This document shows positions 40,724-50,594 of a stretch of DNA of 64,000 nucleotides, in pieces (within the stretch, counting starts at the first letter, position 1; every line of letters starts with the position of its first letter). The DNA is taken from contig NZ_QJJU01000006.1 of the NCBI RefSeq assembly GCF_003201655.1, positions 62,001 to 126,000 on the forward strand. Direction: 5' to 3'. The stretch comes from Mycolicibacterium moriokaense. Lineage in GTDB: Bacteria; Actinomycetota; Actinomycetes; Mycobacteriales; Mycobacteriaceae. A program made the translations under genes and the position numbers. The notes under the pieces are model-generated. The model was not told the origin of the DNA, did not search any database, and saw only the letters and a program-made list of their open reading frames with translations.

Positions 40724-41689
40724 GTGCGATCTGTAGTGATCCTCGGCTATCCGGGCATCCAGGCTCTCGACCTGGTCGGCCCGTTCGAGGTATTCGCAGG
40801 GGCGACGCTGCTTCTGGCGAGTCAGGGACGGGTCGATGAGGGTTACGCAGTAACGGTTGTCTCCCGCGGGGGTGAGCCGGTCGCCACCGGTACCGGCCTC
40901 GCCCTCGTTGCCAAGCCGCTGCCCGACCCCCGCGAACCCGTCGACACACTCGTGTTGCCCGGCGGCGGCGGAGTCGATGCGGTCCGGCACAATCCGGACA
41001 CCATCGGCTGGATACAGATCGCGGCCGAGCACACACGTCGCGTCGTCAGCGTCTGCACCGGTTCGTTCATCGCCGCCCAGGCTGGTCTGCTCGACGGTTG
41101 CACCGCGACCACGCACTGGGCCTTCGCCGGACAAATGGCGCGCGAATTCCCCTTGATTACAGTCGATCCCGAGCCGATCTTCGTGCGCAGCTCGGACAAG
41201 ACCTGGACCGCCGCGGGTGTCACCGCTGGCATCGACCTTGCCTTGTCGCTCGTCGAGGACGACTACGGCACCGACATCGCGCAGACGGTGGCCCGCTGGC
41301 TGGTGCTGTACCTGCGACGGCCGGGCGGCCAGACGCAGTTCGCGGCGCCAGTATGGATGCCGCGCGCCAAGCGGGCACCGATCCGCGATGCGCAGGAGGC
41401 CATCGAATCCGAACCCGGTGGCGCGCACAGCATCCCGGATCTAGCCCGTCGTGCCGCTATGAGCCCGCGCCACTTCACTCGCGTGTTCACCGACGAGGTC
41501 GGCGAGGCGCCCGGCGCCTATGTCGAACGCATCCGCACCGAAGCCGCCCGCCGCCAGCTGGAGGAGACCGACGACACCGTCACCGCGATCGCAGCGCGCT
41601 GCGGCTTCGGCTCCGCCGAAACACTGCGCCGCAATTTTGTTCGACGACTGGGCATTTCGCCCGACCAGTACCGCAAGACATTCGCCTAA
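40724..41689 (+). CDS. GlxA-type transcriptional regulator (DJ-1/PfpI + AraC domains)
   Basis: Two-domain regulator of 321 residues. The N-terminal DJ-1/PfpI-like domain has VILGYPGIQALDLVGPFEVF, LVLPGGGG and the Cys-containing VVSVCTGSFIAAQAGLLDG near residue 106. The C-terminal AraC domain has IPDLARRAAMSPRHFTRVF and FGSAETLRRNFVRRLGISPDQYRKTF. Start GTG 40724. It is followed within 15 bases by a stand-alone DJ-1/PfpI protein gene, its likely target. The effector may be a small nitrogenous compound but is not known. Confidence 0.9.
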   Translation: MRSVVILGYPGIQALDLVGPFEVFAGATLLLASQGRVDEGYAVTVVSRGGEPVATGTGLALVAKPLPDPREPVDTLVLPGGGGVDAVRHNPDTIGWIQIAAEHTRRVVSVCTGSFIAAQAGLLDGCTATTHWAFAGQMAREFPLITVDPEPIFVRSSDKTWTAAGVTAGIDLALSLVEDDYGTDIAQTVARWLVLYLRRPGGQTQFAAPVWMPRAKRAPIRDAQEAIESEPGGAHSIPDLARRAAMSPRHFTRVFTDEVGEAPGAYVERIRTEAARRQLEETDDTVTAIAARCGFGSAETLRRNFVRRLGISPDQYRKTFA

Positions 41690-41704
41690 CCAAAGGAGAT
41701 GACA

Positions 41705-42463
41705 ATGACCCAGGTCGCAATCGTGGTCTACCCCGGCTTTACCGCCCTGGACTTCATCGGACCCTACGAGGTGCTGCGCAACCTGCCCGACGCGGAGGTC
41801 CGGTTCGTCTGGCACGAGCCGGGACCCATCGCCGCGGACTCCGGTGTGCTGCTGGTCGGCGCCACGCATTCGTTCGACGAGACGCCGTCGCCCGACATCC
41901 TGCTGGTGCCCGGCGGCCTGTCGACCTTCGAGCATGCCCGTGACGAGAAGCTGCTCGATTGGGTGCGCCGAGCCGACGCGACGTCGACGTGGACGACGTC
42001 GGTGTGCTCGGGATCGGTCATCCTCGCCGCTGCCGGTCTGCTGAAAGGCCACCGCGCCACGTCGCACTGGCTGGTGCTGCCGATGCTGAAGCCGTTCGGG
42101 GTCGAGGCGGTCGGCGACGAGCGGATCGTGCACGAGGGGAAGTTCGTGACCGCGGCCGGGGTATCGGCAGGCATCGACCTGGCCATTTGGTTGTTCGGCG
42201 AGATCTGCGGCGAGGCCAAGGCGAAAGCGGTGCAACTCTCGATCGAGTACGACCCGCAGCCGCCCTTCGACTCCGGCCACGTCTCGAAGGCGTCGGCGTC
42301 GACAAGGGCGATGGCCACCGCGCAACTCAGCAAGGAGACCTTCAAGCAGCACCAGGTGTCCTCGACGGTGAAGCTGCTGTGGGATGCAGCAATTCAGCGG
42401 GCCCGCGGCGGCCGCAGTCGAAAGCGCGACTTGAGTGCAGTTGGTAGCGCTCACCGCAACTAA
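41705..42463 (+). CDS. DJ-1/PfpI family protein (isonitrile hydratase-like)
   Basis: Protein of 252 residues. The nucleophilic elbow is TSVCSGSVILAAAGLLKG near residue 100, with the conserved Glu in FIGPYEVL near 22 and VPGGLSTFEHARDEKLLDW. It matches the isonitrile hydratase-like branch. I prefer ATG 41705 over 41699 because AAAGGAG abuts the latter. The final dozen codons (SAVGSAHRN and its stop) lie inside a dispersed family B repeat, so the native C-terminus was probably replaced when the repeat arrived. Confidence 0.86.
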   Translation: MTQVAIVVYPGFTALDFIGPYEVLRNLPDAEVRFVWHEPGPIAADSGVLLVGATHSFDETPSPDILLVPGGLSTFEHARDEKLLDWVRRADATSTWTTSVCSGSVILAAAGLLKGHRATSHWLVLPMLKPFGVEAVGDERIVHEGKFVTAAGVSAGIDLAIWLFGEICGEAKAKAVQLSIEYDPQPPFDSGHVSKASASTRAMATAQLSKETFKQHQVSSTVKLLWDAAIQRARGGRSRKRDLSAVGSAHRN

Positions 42464-42473
42464 CTGCACACAA
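42431..42473. repeat. Dispersed repeat family B, copy 2, overlapping a gene end
   Basis: This 43-base element equals the reverse complement of 15138-15180 with only three differences. Its arms (TTGAGTGCAGTTGGT and AACTAACTGCACACAA-type) still fold with two mismatches. It contains the last codons and stop of the DJ-1 gene and lies between two co-directional genes, so it probably acts as a terminator as well. Confidence 0.75.
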
Positions 42474-42498
42474 CCGGCCGTCAAGTAGCGTCGTCGGC

Positions 42499-43281
42499 GT
42501 GAACCTGGCCTACGACGACCGCGGCAGCGGCGATCCGGTGCTGTTCATCGCGGGGCGCGGTGGGGCCGGCCGCACCTGGCACCTGCATCAGGTGCCCGAG
42601 TTCCAGCGGGCCGGCTATCGCTGCATCACCTTCGACAACCGCGGTGTCGGAGCGACGGAGAACGCCGACGGTTTCACTACCGACACGATGGTCGCGGATA
42701 CCGCCGCACTGATCGAGAAGCTCGACGCGGCGCCGGCGCGCATCGTGGGAGTGTCGATGGGCTCGTTCATCGCACAGGAGCTGATGGTGGCCCGGCCCGA
42801 GCTGGTCAGCGCTGCGGTGTTGATGGCCACCCGCGGCCGCCACGACAGAACCCGCGACTTCTTCCGCAACGCCGAGCTGGAGCTCGCCGAGTCTGGTACT
42901 GAGCTGCCTGCGGTGTACGACGCGAAAGTGCGCCTGCTGGAGAGCTTTTCGCCGAAGACGCTGAACGACGACCTCGCCGTGCGGGACTGGATCGAGATGT
43001 TCACCATGTGGCCGACCAAGTCGACGCCCGGCTTGAAGGCGCAGCTGCGAATCGCGCCGGAAGGCAACCGGCTGCCTGCTTACCGAAGTATTACCGCCGC
43101 AACCCTCGTCATCGGCTTCCGCGACGACGTGGTGCTGCCCGCGCACTTGGGCCGCGAGGTCGCCGACGCCATTCCCAACGGCCGCTATCTGGAGATTCCC
43201 GACACCGGGCACCTCGGGTTCCTCGAAGCGCCGCAGGCCGTCAACACCGCCGCCCTGGAATTCTTTGCCGACCCGACCTGA
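42499..43281 (+). CDS. bpoC: Alpha/beta hydrolase, BpoC-like; positional MenH candidate
   Basis: Alpha/beta hydrolase of 260 residues, corresponding to Rv0554. The oxyanion HG-equivalent is FIAGRGGAGRTW, the nucleophile is Ser in VGVSMGSFIAQEL near 93, and the catalytic His in PDTGHLGFLEAP near 243. Acid residue is likely the Asp in GFRDDVVLP. It lies between menC and menD, the spot where menH might be expected, yet the Rv0554 product has been discussed as peroxidase-like and a MenH role is unproven. GTG 42499 is the start. Its partner reaction here is uncertain. Confidence 0.85.
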   Translation: MNLAYDDRGSGDPVLFIAGRGGAGRTWHLHQVPEFQRAGYRCITFDNRGVGATENADGFTTDTMVADTAALIEKLDAAPARIVGVSMGSFIAQELMVARPELVSAAVLMATRGRHDRTRDFFRNAELELAESGTELPAVYDAKVRLLESFSPKTLNDDLAVRDWIEMFTMWPTKSTPGLKAQLRIAPEGNRLPAYRSITAATLVIGFRDDVVLPAHLGREVADAIPNGRYLEIPDTGHLGFLEAPQAVNTAALEFFADPT

Positions 43282-43313
43282 GGGTTCGCCCGTCGAATGG
43301 CAGTCTTAGCGGC

Positions 43314-43967
43314 GTGAATGTGGACGCGATGCTGCAGACGATCCCACCGCTGGCGGTGTATCTCGTTGTCGGCGCCATCATCGGCATGGAAAGTCTGGGG
43401 ATTCCGTTGCCCGGTGAGATCGCACTCGTCAGTGCGGCGCTGCTCGCCTCGCGGCACACCCTCGACATCAACCCGGTTGCCGTCGGCGCCGCCGCGACGA
43501 TCGGCGCCGTCGTTGGCGACACGATCGGATACTCGATCGGCCGCCGGTTCGGTATGTCGCTGTTCGAACGGCTCGGCAATCGGTTCCCCAAGCACTTCGG
43601 CCCCGGCCATGTGGCGCTGGCCCAACAACTCTTCGCCCGCTGGGGCGTGTGGGCCGTGTTCGTCGGCCGGTTCATCGCCTTGCTGCGTATCTTTGCGGGA
43701 CCGCTGGCTGGTGCCCTGAAGATGCGCTACCTCCACTTCCTCGCCGCCAACGCCAGCGGCGGCTTGTTGTGGGCCGGAGGGACGACCGCGGTTGTCTACT
43801 ACGCGGGCATTGCCGCCGAGCGCTGGTTGTCCCGGTTCTCTTGGGTCGCGCTCGTCGTCGCTGTACTGATTGGCATCGGCATGACACTGCTCCTGCGTGA
43901 ACGCACATCGCGAATGATCGCCGAACTCGAAGCCGAGCACGACTGGGAATCGCTCAAGCGTCATTAG
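43314..43967 (+). CDS. DedA family membrane protein
   Basis: Integral membrane protein of 217 residues from GTG 43314. Family features are the amphipathic re-entrant start YLVVGAIIGMESLGIPLPGEIALVSAALLA, the conserved GDTIGYSIGRRFG and the F-x-R-x3-R motif FVGRFIALLRIFAGPLAGALKM near residue 120. DedA proteins are proposed lipid scramblases or transporters. It follows bpoC by 32 bases on the same strand. Function in mycobacteria is not established. Confidence 0.9.
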   Translation: MNVDAMLQTIPPLAVYLVVGAIIGMESLGIPLPGEIALVSAALLASRHTLDINPVAVGAAATIGAVVGDTIGYSIGRRFGMSLFERLGNRFPKHFGPGHVALAQQLFARWGVWAVFVGRFIALLRIFAGPLAGALKMRYLHFLAANASGGLLWAGGTTAVVYYAGIAAERWLSRFSWVALVVAVLIGIGMTLLLRERTSRMIAELEAEHDWESLKRH

Positions 43968-44050
43968 GGCTGGCGATTCGGCGGTTCGGGCAGCGATATA
44001 GCGGGTATGTCGTTCATGCTTTGGCGTGTCGTTCCGAGCGAGGAGTCCGC

Positions 44051-45535
44051 ATGTCCACTGAAACATCGCCCCCAACTTCCGGACGGATCGCGGGAGTCGA
44101 GGTGCGCTCGATCGACTATGTGCCGCTGAACGAGCGGCACGGAAAGGTATGGAGTCAGGGCCCGCTGTGGTTCATGAGCAATGCCCAGATCGCGACTCTG
44201 GCGGTCGGCACATTTTCAATCACCGGCGGCGGCAACCTGATCTGGTCGATGCTGGCGATCATCGGTGGAGTCCTGTTCGGCACCTTCTTCATGGCGTTCC
44301 ACTCGGCGCAAGGCCCGCAGCTCGGGCTGCCGCAGATGATCCAGTCGCGCCCGCAATTCGGGTATGTGGGCGCGTTGTTGGTCTGGGCGTTCGCCTACCT
44401 GCAATACGCGGGTTTCAACATCTTCAACACGATCTTGGCCGGCGACGCCCTCAACTCGACTATTCACGGCCCCAGCAAGATGTGGATCGTGGTGGCCACG
44501 GTGGTTGCCGCGGTCGTGGCGCTGGTGGGGTATGACCTCATCCACGGAGTGGAGCGGTGGCTGACGGCAGGCTTTCTCGTCATTTTCGGGCTACTCACGA
44601 TCGGGATCTGCACGCTGAACTATCCGGCGGGCTCCTTTGACCTCGGCGGGTTCAAATGGACTCCGTTCCTCATCCAGTTCGGCGCGGTTGCCGGCTACCA
44701 GATCAGCTGGGCCATCTACGTGTCGGACTACTCCCGCTACCTGCCCCCGTCGGTCACCGTCCGCCTGACTTTCCTGTGGACGTACTGGGGCTCTGCGCTC
44801 GGCGCGATCTGGCTGATGTGCCTGGGTGCCGCGCTGGCCGCTTGGGCAGGAGCCAAATTCGACACGATCGCCTCGATCAAAGAGGCCGGCGATCACGTGT
44901 TTTCGGGCTTCGGAGCAATTGCCCTCGTCTTTTCCACTCTCGGCCTCATTTCGGTCACCGCCTTGAACATGTATGGCGGGTCGCTCACCTTGATCAGTGC
45001 CATTGATTCGTTCAAGAAAATCCGGCCGACGGCCACCCTGCGCATCCTCACCATCGGTTTCACCGCTGTGCTCTCGCTGATCCCGGCCTTGCTGATCGGC
45101 GAGAACTTCCTCACCAACTTCGAGGACTTCCTGCTGCTGGTGCTCTACTTGTTCATCCCGTGGACCGCGGTCAACCTCGTCGACTACTACGTCGTGCGAC
45201 GCGGGCACTACGCGATCGCCGAGATATTCAACCCTCGCGGCTTATATGGACGATGGGGCTGGCGGGGTATCACGTCGTATCTCGTCGGTTTTGCGGCGAT
45301 GCTCCCGTTCCTCAGCACCAGCAAGTACACAGGCTTTGTAGCGGCCGCGCTCAATGGAGCCGACATCTCGATGTTCGTCGGTCTTCCGGTCGCGGGAATC
45401 CTCTACTGGGTGCTGGCCAAGTCAATCGATGTCGAGGGCGAGACGCGGATTGCCAAGGCGGAGGCAGCAGAGCTGGAGCGGTTGGCCCATGCTCACCAGC
45501 GTCCCGAGGAGCACCTCGGCGACGTCACCGGTTGA
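44051..45535 (+). CDS. NCS1-family purine/cytosine permease
   Basis: Transporter of 494 residues with 12 predicted helices. The first helix region is NAQIATLAVGTFSITGGGNLIWSML and the substrate-binding segment includes QFGYVGALLVWAFAYLQYAGFNIF; YVSDYSRYLPPSV between helices 6 and 7 is a strong family motif. It belongs to the cytosine/purine/hydantoin symporters; substrate is not predicted. ATG 44051 follows GAGGAG. It breaks the men gene run and is more typical of fast-growing species. Confidence 0.88.
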   Translation: MSTETSPPTSGRIAGVEVRSIDYVPLNERHGKVWSQGPLWFMSNAQIATLAVGTFSITGGGNLIWSMLAIIGGVLFGTFFMAFHSAQGPQLGLPQMIQSRPQFGYVGALLVWAFAYLQYAGFNIFNTILAGDALNSTIHGPSKMWIVVATVVAAVVALVGYDLIHGVERWLTAGFLVIFGLLTIGICTLNYPAGSFDLGGFKWTPFLIQFGAVAGYQISWAIYVSDYSRYLPPSVTVRLTFLWTYWGSALGAIWLMCLGAALAAWAGAKFDTIASIKEAGDHVFSGFGAIALVFSTLGLISVTALNMYGGSLTLISAIDSFKKIRPTATLRILTIGFTAVLSLIPALLIGENFLTNFEDFLLLVLYLFIPWTAVNLVDYYVVRRGHYAIAEIFNPRGLYGRWGWRGITSYLVGFAAMLPFLSTSKYTGFVAAALNGADISMFVGLPVAGILYWVLAKSIDVEGETRIAKAEAAELERLAHAHQRPEEHLGDVTG

Positions 45536-45589
45536 CCAAGGCCAGCGCCTGGCGAGCCGAGTCCGCTGGGCCCGATATGACACGCTGTA

Positions 45590-47227
45590 GTGGTGAACCC
45601 ATCGACGACGCAGGCCCGCGTCGTGGTCGACGAACTGATTCGTGGCGGCGTCCGCGACGTGGTGCTGTGCCCGGGTTCCCGCAACGCTCCGCTGGCGTTT
45701 GCGCTACACGACGCTGACCGGGCGGGCCGCCTCCGCCTGCATGTCCGCATCGACGAGCGCACCGCCGGCTACCTGGCGATCGGCCTCGCCGTTGCCGAGC
45801 GCGCGCCTGTATGTGTGGCCATGACGTCGGGCACCGCGGTGGCCAACCTCGGGCCCGCGGTCGTGGAGGCCAACTACGCGCGGGTGCCGTTGATCGTGCT
45901 GAGCGCCAACCGGCCCTACGAGCTGCTGGGCACGGGCGCCAACCAGACGATGGAGCAGCTCGGCTACTTCGGCACCCAGGTGCGTGCCAACATCAGCCTC
46001 GGGCTTGCCGAAGATGGACCCGAGCGGATGGACTCGCTGAACGCGCAGTGGCGCTCTGCGACGTGCCGAGTTCTGGTGGCGGCCACGGGATCTCGCACTG
46101 CCAACGCGGGTCCGGTGCAGTTCGACATCCCGCTGCGCGAACCGCTGGTGCCCGACGCAAACGAAGATCCGGCGACACGCGGCTACGTGCCGGAAGGCCG
46201 TCCCGGTGGCGCGCCGTGGACATACGTGCCGCCGGTCGCGTTCGACCAGCCGCTGGATATCGACCTCACACCGGACACCATCGTCATCGCTGGACACGGG
46301 GCGGGTGTACACCCAAATCTCGCCGAGCTGCCGACGGTCGCCGAGCCGACGGCGCCGCCGACCGAGAACCCGCTGCACCCGTTTGCGCTGCGGCTTGTCC
46401 ACCCGCAGCAAGTGATCATGCTGGGCCGCCCGACGCTGCACCGGCCGGTGTCGGCGCTGCTCGCGGACCCGTCGCTGCCGGTCTACGCGCTGACCACGGG
46501 GCCACGCTGGCCCGACGTGTCGGGGAATTCGCAGGCCACGGGCACGCGTGCGGTGACGACCGGCGAGCCGAACGCGAACTGGCTCAAGCGCTGCGCCGAG
46601 CTGAACCGGCATGCGATTGAGGCGGTCCGCGGCCAGCTCAAGGCCCACCCGTTGACCACCGGGTTGCACGTCGCGGCCGCGGTCGCCGATGCGATGCGCC
46701 CGGGGGACCAGCTGGTGCTTGGCGCGTCGAACCCGGTGCGCGACGCAGCGTTGGTCGGGCTGAACACTCAGGGCGTCAAGGTGCGGTCGAACCGCGGCGT
46801 TGCCGGGATCGACGGCACGGTGTCGACGGCGATTGGCGCGGCACTCGCACACGACGGGCGCACCATCGCGTTGATCGGTGACCTGACGTTCGTCCACGAC
46901 AGCTCGGGGTTGCTGATCGGGCCGACGGAACCGACGCCGCGCAATCTGACGATCGTCGTGTCCAACGACAACGGCGGCGGAATCTTCGAACTGCTCGAGC
47001 AGGGCGACCCGAGATTCTCCGATGTGTCGTCGCGAATCTTCGGCACGCCGCACGACGTCGATGTCGGTGCGCTATGCCGCGCGTACCACGTCGACAGCAG
47101 GCAGATCGAGGCCGACGAGTTGGCGGGCGCCCTTGGCGAGCCGTTCGAGGGGATGCGCGTGCTGGAGGTGAAGGCCGACCGGTCGTCGCTGCGGGCGCTG
47201 CATGCGTCGATCAAGGCCGCCCTGTGA
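45590..47227 (+). CDS. menD: SEPHCHC synthase (MenD)
   Basis: Thiamin-diphosphate enzyme of 545 residues that joins 2-oxoglutarate and isochorismate. The catalytic Glu56 is in [17 protein letters not shown], the ThDP and metal motif is [15 protein letters not shown] with [15 protein letters not shown] completing it. [15 protein letters not shown] near residue 26 is the substrate-binding loop. Two adjacent GTGs (45590, 45593) could start it; both give the same protein apart from one residue. The stop overlaps the DUF3592 gene (GTGA). It corresponds to Rv0555. Confidence 0.96.
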   Translation: MVNPSTTQARVVVDELIRGGVRDVVLCPGSRNAPLAFALHDADRAGRLRLHVRIDERTAGYLAIGLAVAERAPVCVAMTSGTAVANLGPAVVEANYARVPLIVLSANRPYELLGTGANQTMEQLGYFGTQVRANISLGLAEDGPERMDSLNAQWRSATCRVLVAATGSRTANAGPVQFDIPLREPLVPDANEDPATRGYVPEGRPGGAPWTYVPPVAFDQPLDIDLTPDTIVIAGHGAGVHPNLAELPTVAEPTAPPTENPLHPFALRLVHPQQVIMLGRPTLHRPVSALLADPSLPVYALTTGPRWPDVSGNSQATGTRAVTTGEPNANWLKRCAELNRHAIEAVRGQLKAHPLTTGLHVAAAVADAMRPGDQLVLGASNPVRDAALVGLNTQGVKVRSNRGVAGIDGTVSTAIGAALAHDGRTIALIGDLTFVHDSSGLLIGPTEPTPRNLTIVVSNDNGGGIFELLEQGDPRFSDVSSRIFGTPHDVDVGALCRAYHVDSRQIEADELAGALGEPFEGMRVLEVKADRSSLRALHASIKAAL

Positions 47228-47763
47228 GCAGGGCTGGACTGTGGAAACGCCCACTCTCCTTGTGGCGCAGTCTGGTTCCGCGTCTGCACCGCGAACCGAA
47301 CGAAACGCGGTCGCAGAAAATCCTGCGGCGGGTCCGCGTCGGAATCGTGATCGCCGCGTGCCTCGTGACGTTGCAGTCGGTGCTGCTGGTGCTGGGGGCG
47401 TGGCGCAACGACCGCCAGATCGAGCGCCACATGGGCGTCGCCGAAGCGAATGTGCTGAGCGCGGGTCCGCGGCGTTCGACCATCGAGTTCGTCACACCCG
47501 ACCGCGTCACGTATCGACCGGAACTGGGTGTGCTGTACCCATCGGAGCTCGACGCAGGCATGAGGATCTATGTCGAGTACGACACGAACGATCCGGATCT
47601 GGTTCGGGTGCAGGACCGTAACGCGTCGCTGGCGATCATCCCCGCAGGCTCGGTCGCGGTGGTGGGCTGGCTGATCGCCGGTGCCGCATTATTCGGCGTC
47701 GCATTCGTCGAGAGGCGGATGGCCCGCGGAACGGCAAAAGTTGCTGCGGCAGTTCAGGATTGA
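47224..47763 (+). CDS. DUF3592-like membrane protein
   Basis: Protein of 179 residues from GTG 47224, coupled to menD by a 4-base overlap, at the position of Rv0556. Two membrane helices ([22 protein letters not shown] and [20 protein letters not shown]) frame an extracytoplasmic loop of about 90 residues containing [21 protein letters not shown] and [18 protein letters not shown]. This is the DUF3592-type layout. Function is unknown. It ends 10 bases inside the convergent lipoprotein gene. Confidence 0.85.
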   Translation: MSRAGLWKRPLSLWRSLVPRLHREPNETRSQKILRRVRVGIVIAACLVTLQSVLLVLGAWRNDRQIERHMGVAEANVLSAGPRRSTIEFVTPDRVTYRPELGVLYPSELDAGMRIYVEYDTNDPDLVRVQDRNASLAIIPAGSVAVVGWLIAGAALFGVAFVERRMARGTAKVAAAVQD

Positions 47764-48443
47764 ATGAGCTTGCTGAGCCAGTTGTTATCGTAGATGTCGA
47801 GCTTTTCGCCCTTGTCGAGGTCGTAAATCGTTGGCGTGCCCATTTCTACACTGTCGATCTCGTAGAGGTACTCGAAGTTCGCATCGTCCATGGCTTTGGT
47901 GTTGACCGCGGATCCGCCGCCCTTGATGTTCTGCGCGACGGCGTCTGGCATGCCGGCCTTCTTTGCCATGTCTAGCAATTCGTCCCCGGTGGGTGGTTTA
48001 CCGCCGGGGCGCTGGTGGGCCCACACTCCCTCGACAAACCGCTGGAACTCGGTGCCGTTCGCCGTGACCTCGGGCTTACCCGTCTTCTCAGTGGCGAGGA
48101 AAAGCGCATTGCTGACCTGCCCCGAATAGCCGCCGGTGTTGTCATCGAGGAACGTCATCGGGCGGTACGTCACCTCGAGTTGCCCGACCGCGATGTAGTA
48201 GGCGAGTTGAGCACCGAAGTCAGCCTGCAGATCAGCGCAGTGATTGCATTGCGGCTCGGTGTAGATCTCGATCTTCTTGGGGGCGTTGTCGAAACCGGCG
48301 ACGATGCCGTAGCCGTCTTTGCTGACCGACAGCGGCGGCTTGTTCGGATCCGACTCCGCCGTGCCTGCGACCTGTTTGGTGCAGCCGACGACCGTGATGA
48401 GCGTGGCCATCGTGATGATCACCACGGCACGGGAAATCCGCAT
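47754..48443 (-). CDS. DsbA-like lipoprotein
   Basis: Exported thioredoxin-fold protein of 229 residues. The signal peptide ends in a lipobox VVGC with lipidated Cys21. The redox pair is Cys66-Cys69 in YTEPQCNHCADL, and the fold ends with the cis-Pro loop in VEMGTPTIYDL near 208. It probably acts in disulfide formation or reduction outside the membrane. ATG 48443 is the start. It is divergent from mgtA. Confidence 0.86.
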   Translation of the reverse strand: MRISRAVVIITMATLITVVGCTKQVAGTAESDPNKPPLSVSKDGYGIVAGFDNAPKKIEIYTEPQCNHCADLQADFGAQLAYYIAVGQLEVTYRPMTFLDDNTGGYSGQVSNALFLATEKTGKPEVTANGTEFQRFVEGVWAHQRPGGKPPTGDELLDMAKKAGMPDAVAQNIKGGGSAVNTKAMDDANFEYLYEIDSVEMGTPTIYDLDKGEKLDIYDNNWLSKLIQS

Positions 48444-48576
48444 GTCAACCGCCCCTCTTTGTGCGCACGATACTCGTATCCCTCCCAGCGGACCGCCCGA
48501 TCATTGGCACGAGGTTTTTGCGTGTCGTATGCCCGGCTGCAACCTTGGCGACAGGCGTTGATGGGACTCTCTTGAC

Positions 48577-49704
48577 GTGCGCGTTGCAATCGTCGCAGAG
48601 TCCTTCCTCCCGAATGTCAACGGCGTCACCAACTCGGTGCTTCGGGTGATCGAGCATCTCCGCCGCACCGGTCACGAAGTCATGGTCATCGCCCCGGACA
48701 CGCCGCCGGGAGAGCCGCCTGCGGAAAAGGTGCACGACGGAGTGCGAGTGCACCGTGTTCCGTCGCGGATGTTCCCCAAGATCACGTCACTACCTTTGGG
48801 CGTGCCACGCCCGAAGATGGTTGGCGTGCTGCGCGGATTCGACCCCGACGTAGTGCATTTGGCCTCGCCCGCGCTGCTCGGCTACGGCGGCCTTCAGGCC
48901 GCCAGATTTCTGGGAATCCCGACGGTGGCTGTATTTCAAACCGACATAGCGGGTTTCGCTGAGAGCTACGGCATGGGTGTCATGACAAGGGCCGCGTGGG
49001 CATGGAACCGGCACTTGCACAAGCGTGCAGACCGGACGCTGGCGCCATCGACGGCAGCGATGGAAGATCTTGCTGCGCACCGTATTCCGAGGGTCTACAA
49101 GTGGGCGCGGGGCGTCGATATCACCGGCTTCGCACCGTCGGCTCGCGACGAAGACCTGCGCAGGCGGTGGTCGCCCGACGGAAAGCCGGTCGTCGGATTC
49201 GTCGGACGGCTCGCGCCGGAAAAGCACGTCGAACGGCTCACGGTGCTGGCACAGCGTGACGATCTACAGGTGGTGATTGTCGGCGACGGCGTCGACCAGG
49301 CCAAGCTCGAAAGCGCCATGCCGTCAGCGGTTTTCACCGGTGCGCTGTACGGCGAGCAGCTCGCGACGGCGTACGCCAGCATGGACGTGTTCGTCCATGC
49401 CGGCGAACACGAGACGTTTTGCCAAGCGGTGCAGGAGGCGATGGCGTCGGGCCTTCCGGTCATCGCTCCCAACGCGGGCGGTCCGCGTGACCTCGTTGCC
49501 CCGTACCGCACCGGCCTGCTGCTAGAGGTCGACGCCTTCGAGGCCAAGCTCAGCGAATCCGTCGACCATCTGATCGCCGAACGACATCGCTACTCGGTGG
49601 CGGCGCGCCGCAGCGTGCTGGGCCGCACCTGGCCTGCGGTCTGCGACGAACTGCTCGGGCATTACGAGGCCGTGCAGGGCATGCGGCGACTCAAGGCCGC
49701 CTAG
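48577..49704 (+). CDS. mgtA: GDP-mannose-dependent alpha-mannosyltransferase (MgtA)
   Basis: GT4 retaining glycosyltransferase of 375 residues, corresponding to Rv0557, which has been linked to mannosyl-glucuronic-acid-diacylglycerol and lipomannan-type glycolipid assembly. It begins [24 protein letters not shown], has [15 protein letters not shown] near 125, the donor-binding [16 protein letters not shown] near 205 and [29 protein letters not shown] near 285, which contains the Glu of the EX7E motif. GTG 48577 is the start. It is membrane-associated rather than membrane-spanning. Confidence 0.9.
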   Translation: MRVAIVAESFLPNVNGVTNSVLRVIEHLRRTGHEVMVIAPDTPPGEPPAEKVHDGVRVHRVPSRMFPKITSLPLGVPRPKMVGVLRGFDPDVVHLASPALLGYGGLQAARFLGIPTVAVFQTDIAGFAESYGMGVMTRAAWAWNRHLHKRADRTLAPSTAAMEDLAAHRIPRVYKWARGVDITGFAPSARDEDLRRRWSPDGKPVVGFVGRLAPEKHVERLTVLAQRDDLQVVIVGDGVDQAKLESAMPSAVFTGALYGEQLATAYASMDVFVHAGEHETFCQAVQEAMASGLPVIAPNAGGPRDLVAPYRTGLLLEVDAFEAKLSESVDHLIAERHRYSVAARRSVLGRTWPAVCDELLGHYEAVQGMRRLKAA

Positions 49705-50525
49705 CCCTGCGCCTCCACGGCGACCGATTGCCACTCGTCCCACGTCTTGAGCCGGCTCTCGTAGTCGGCCTTGGCGAGCTGCAGCGGCAGCTCCCCGAAG
49801 AACACCCGCAGAGGCGGTTCTGGGGCGTCGACGATCTTGAGCAGTGCACGCGCCGACGCTTGAGGATCGCCGGACTTGGCGGTGCGCTGGGCGCGGATCC
49901 GATCTGCCTCCGCGTGCACTCCTCTGTAGTCAGGCAGCGGCGCCGACCGCTTCGACGACGAACCGGCCCAGTCGGTCGAGAACCCGCCGGGCTCGATCAG
50001 CGTCACGTGGATGCCGAACGACGCCACCTCCTGCGCCAGTGCCTGTGAGAAGCCCTCCAGCGCCCATTTCGACGCGTGGTAGATGCCGACGTTCTGGAAC
50101 GCGGTGATGCCGCCGATCGACGAGACCTGGATGATGTGCCCGCTGCCCTGCGCCCGCAGGTACGGCAGCGCGGCCTGCGTCACCCACAGTGCGCCGAACA
50201 CGTTGGTCTCGATCTGGGCGCGCGCTTCGGCCTCCGTCAGCTCCTCGATGAAGCCGAAATGGCCGTAGCCGGCGTTGTTCACCACGATGTCGAGCCGGCC
50301 GAAGTGGTCGTGGGCCTGCTTCACCGCGGCGAAGTCGGCATCGTGGTCGGTCACGTCCAACTGGATCGGCAACAGCGCGTCGCCGTACTTCTGAGCGAGA
50401 TCGTCGAGTGTCGCGGTGTCACGTGCAGTGGCTGCGACCTTGTCGCCGCGCTCCAGTGCTGCGATCGCCCACTCCCTGCCGAACCCGCGTGATGTCCCGG
50501 TGATGAACCAAACTTTTTCCGTCAC
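49701..50525 (-). CDS. Short-chain dehydrogenase/reductase
   Basis: Classical SDR of 274 residues. The cofactor motif TGTSRGFG at residues 9-16 with [11 protein letters not shown] suggests NADP, NNAGYG is complete, and the catalytic set is IIQVSSIGG and [12 protein letters not shown]. The C-terminal part ([22 protein letters not shown]) is common in oxidoreductases acting on hydrophobic substrates. It starts at GTG 50525, 69 bases from the divergent menG start, and its stop overlaps the mgtA stop on the opposite strand. Confidence 0.9.
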   Translation of the reverse strand: MTEKVWFITGTSRGFGREWAIAALERGDKVAATARDTATLDDLAQKYGDALLPIQLDVTDHDADFAAVKQAHDHFGRLDIVVNNAGYGHFGFIEELTEAEARAQIETNVFGALWVTQAALPYLRAQGSGHIIQVSSIGGITAFQNVGIYHASKWALEGFSQALAQEVASFGIHVTLIEPGGFSTDWAGSSSKRSAPLPDYRGVHAEADRIRAQRTAKSGDPQASARALLKIVDAPEPPLRVFFGELPLQLAKADYESRLKTWDEWQSVAVEAQG

Positions 50526-50594
50526 GCTCGGTTAATGCCCAGTGAGGCGCTCCCCATTCCCGGTTCAAGCATGTTCACAGTTACCGTTGGCTTC

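Noticed and set aside
45704..47053. Open minus-strand frame of about 450 codons inside menD
   Set aside because: Arg/His-rich antisense frame without a domain.
48469..48480. GATAC-TC-GTATC inverted repeat between the DsbA-like and mgtA genes
   Set aside because: Only 5-bp arms, no regulator nearby; chance cannot be excluded.
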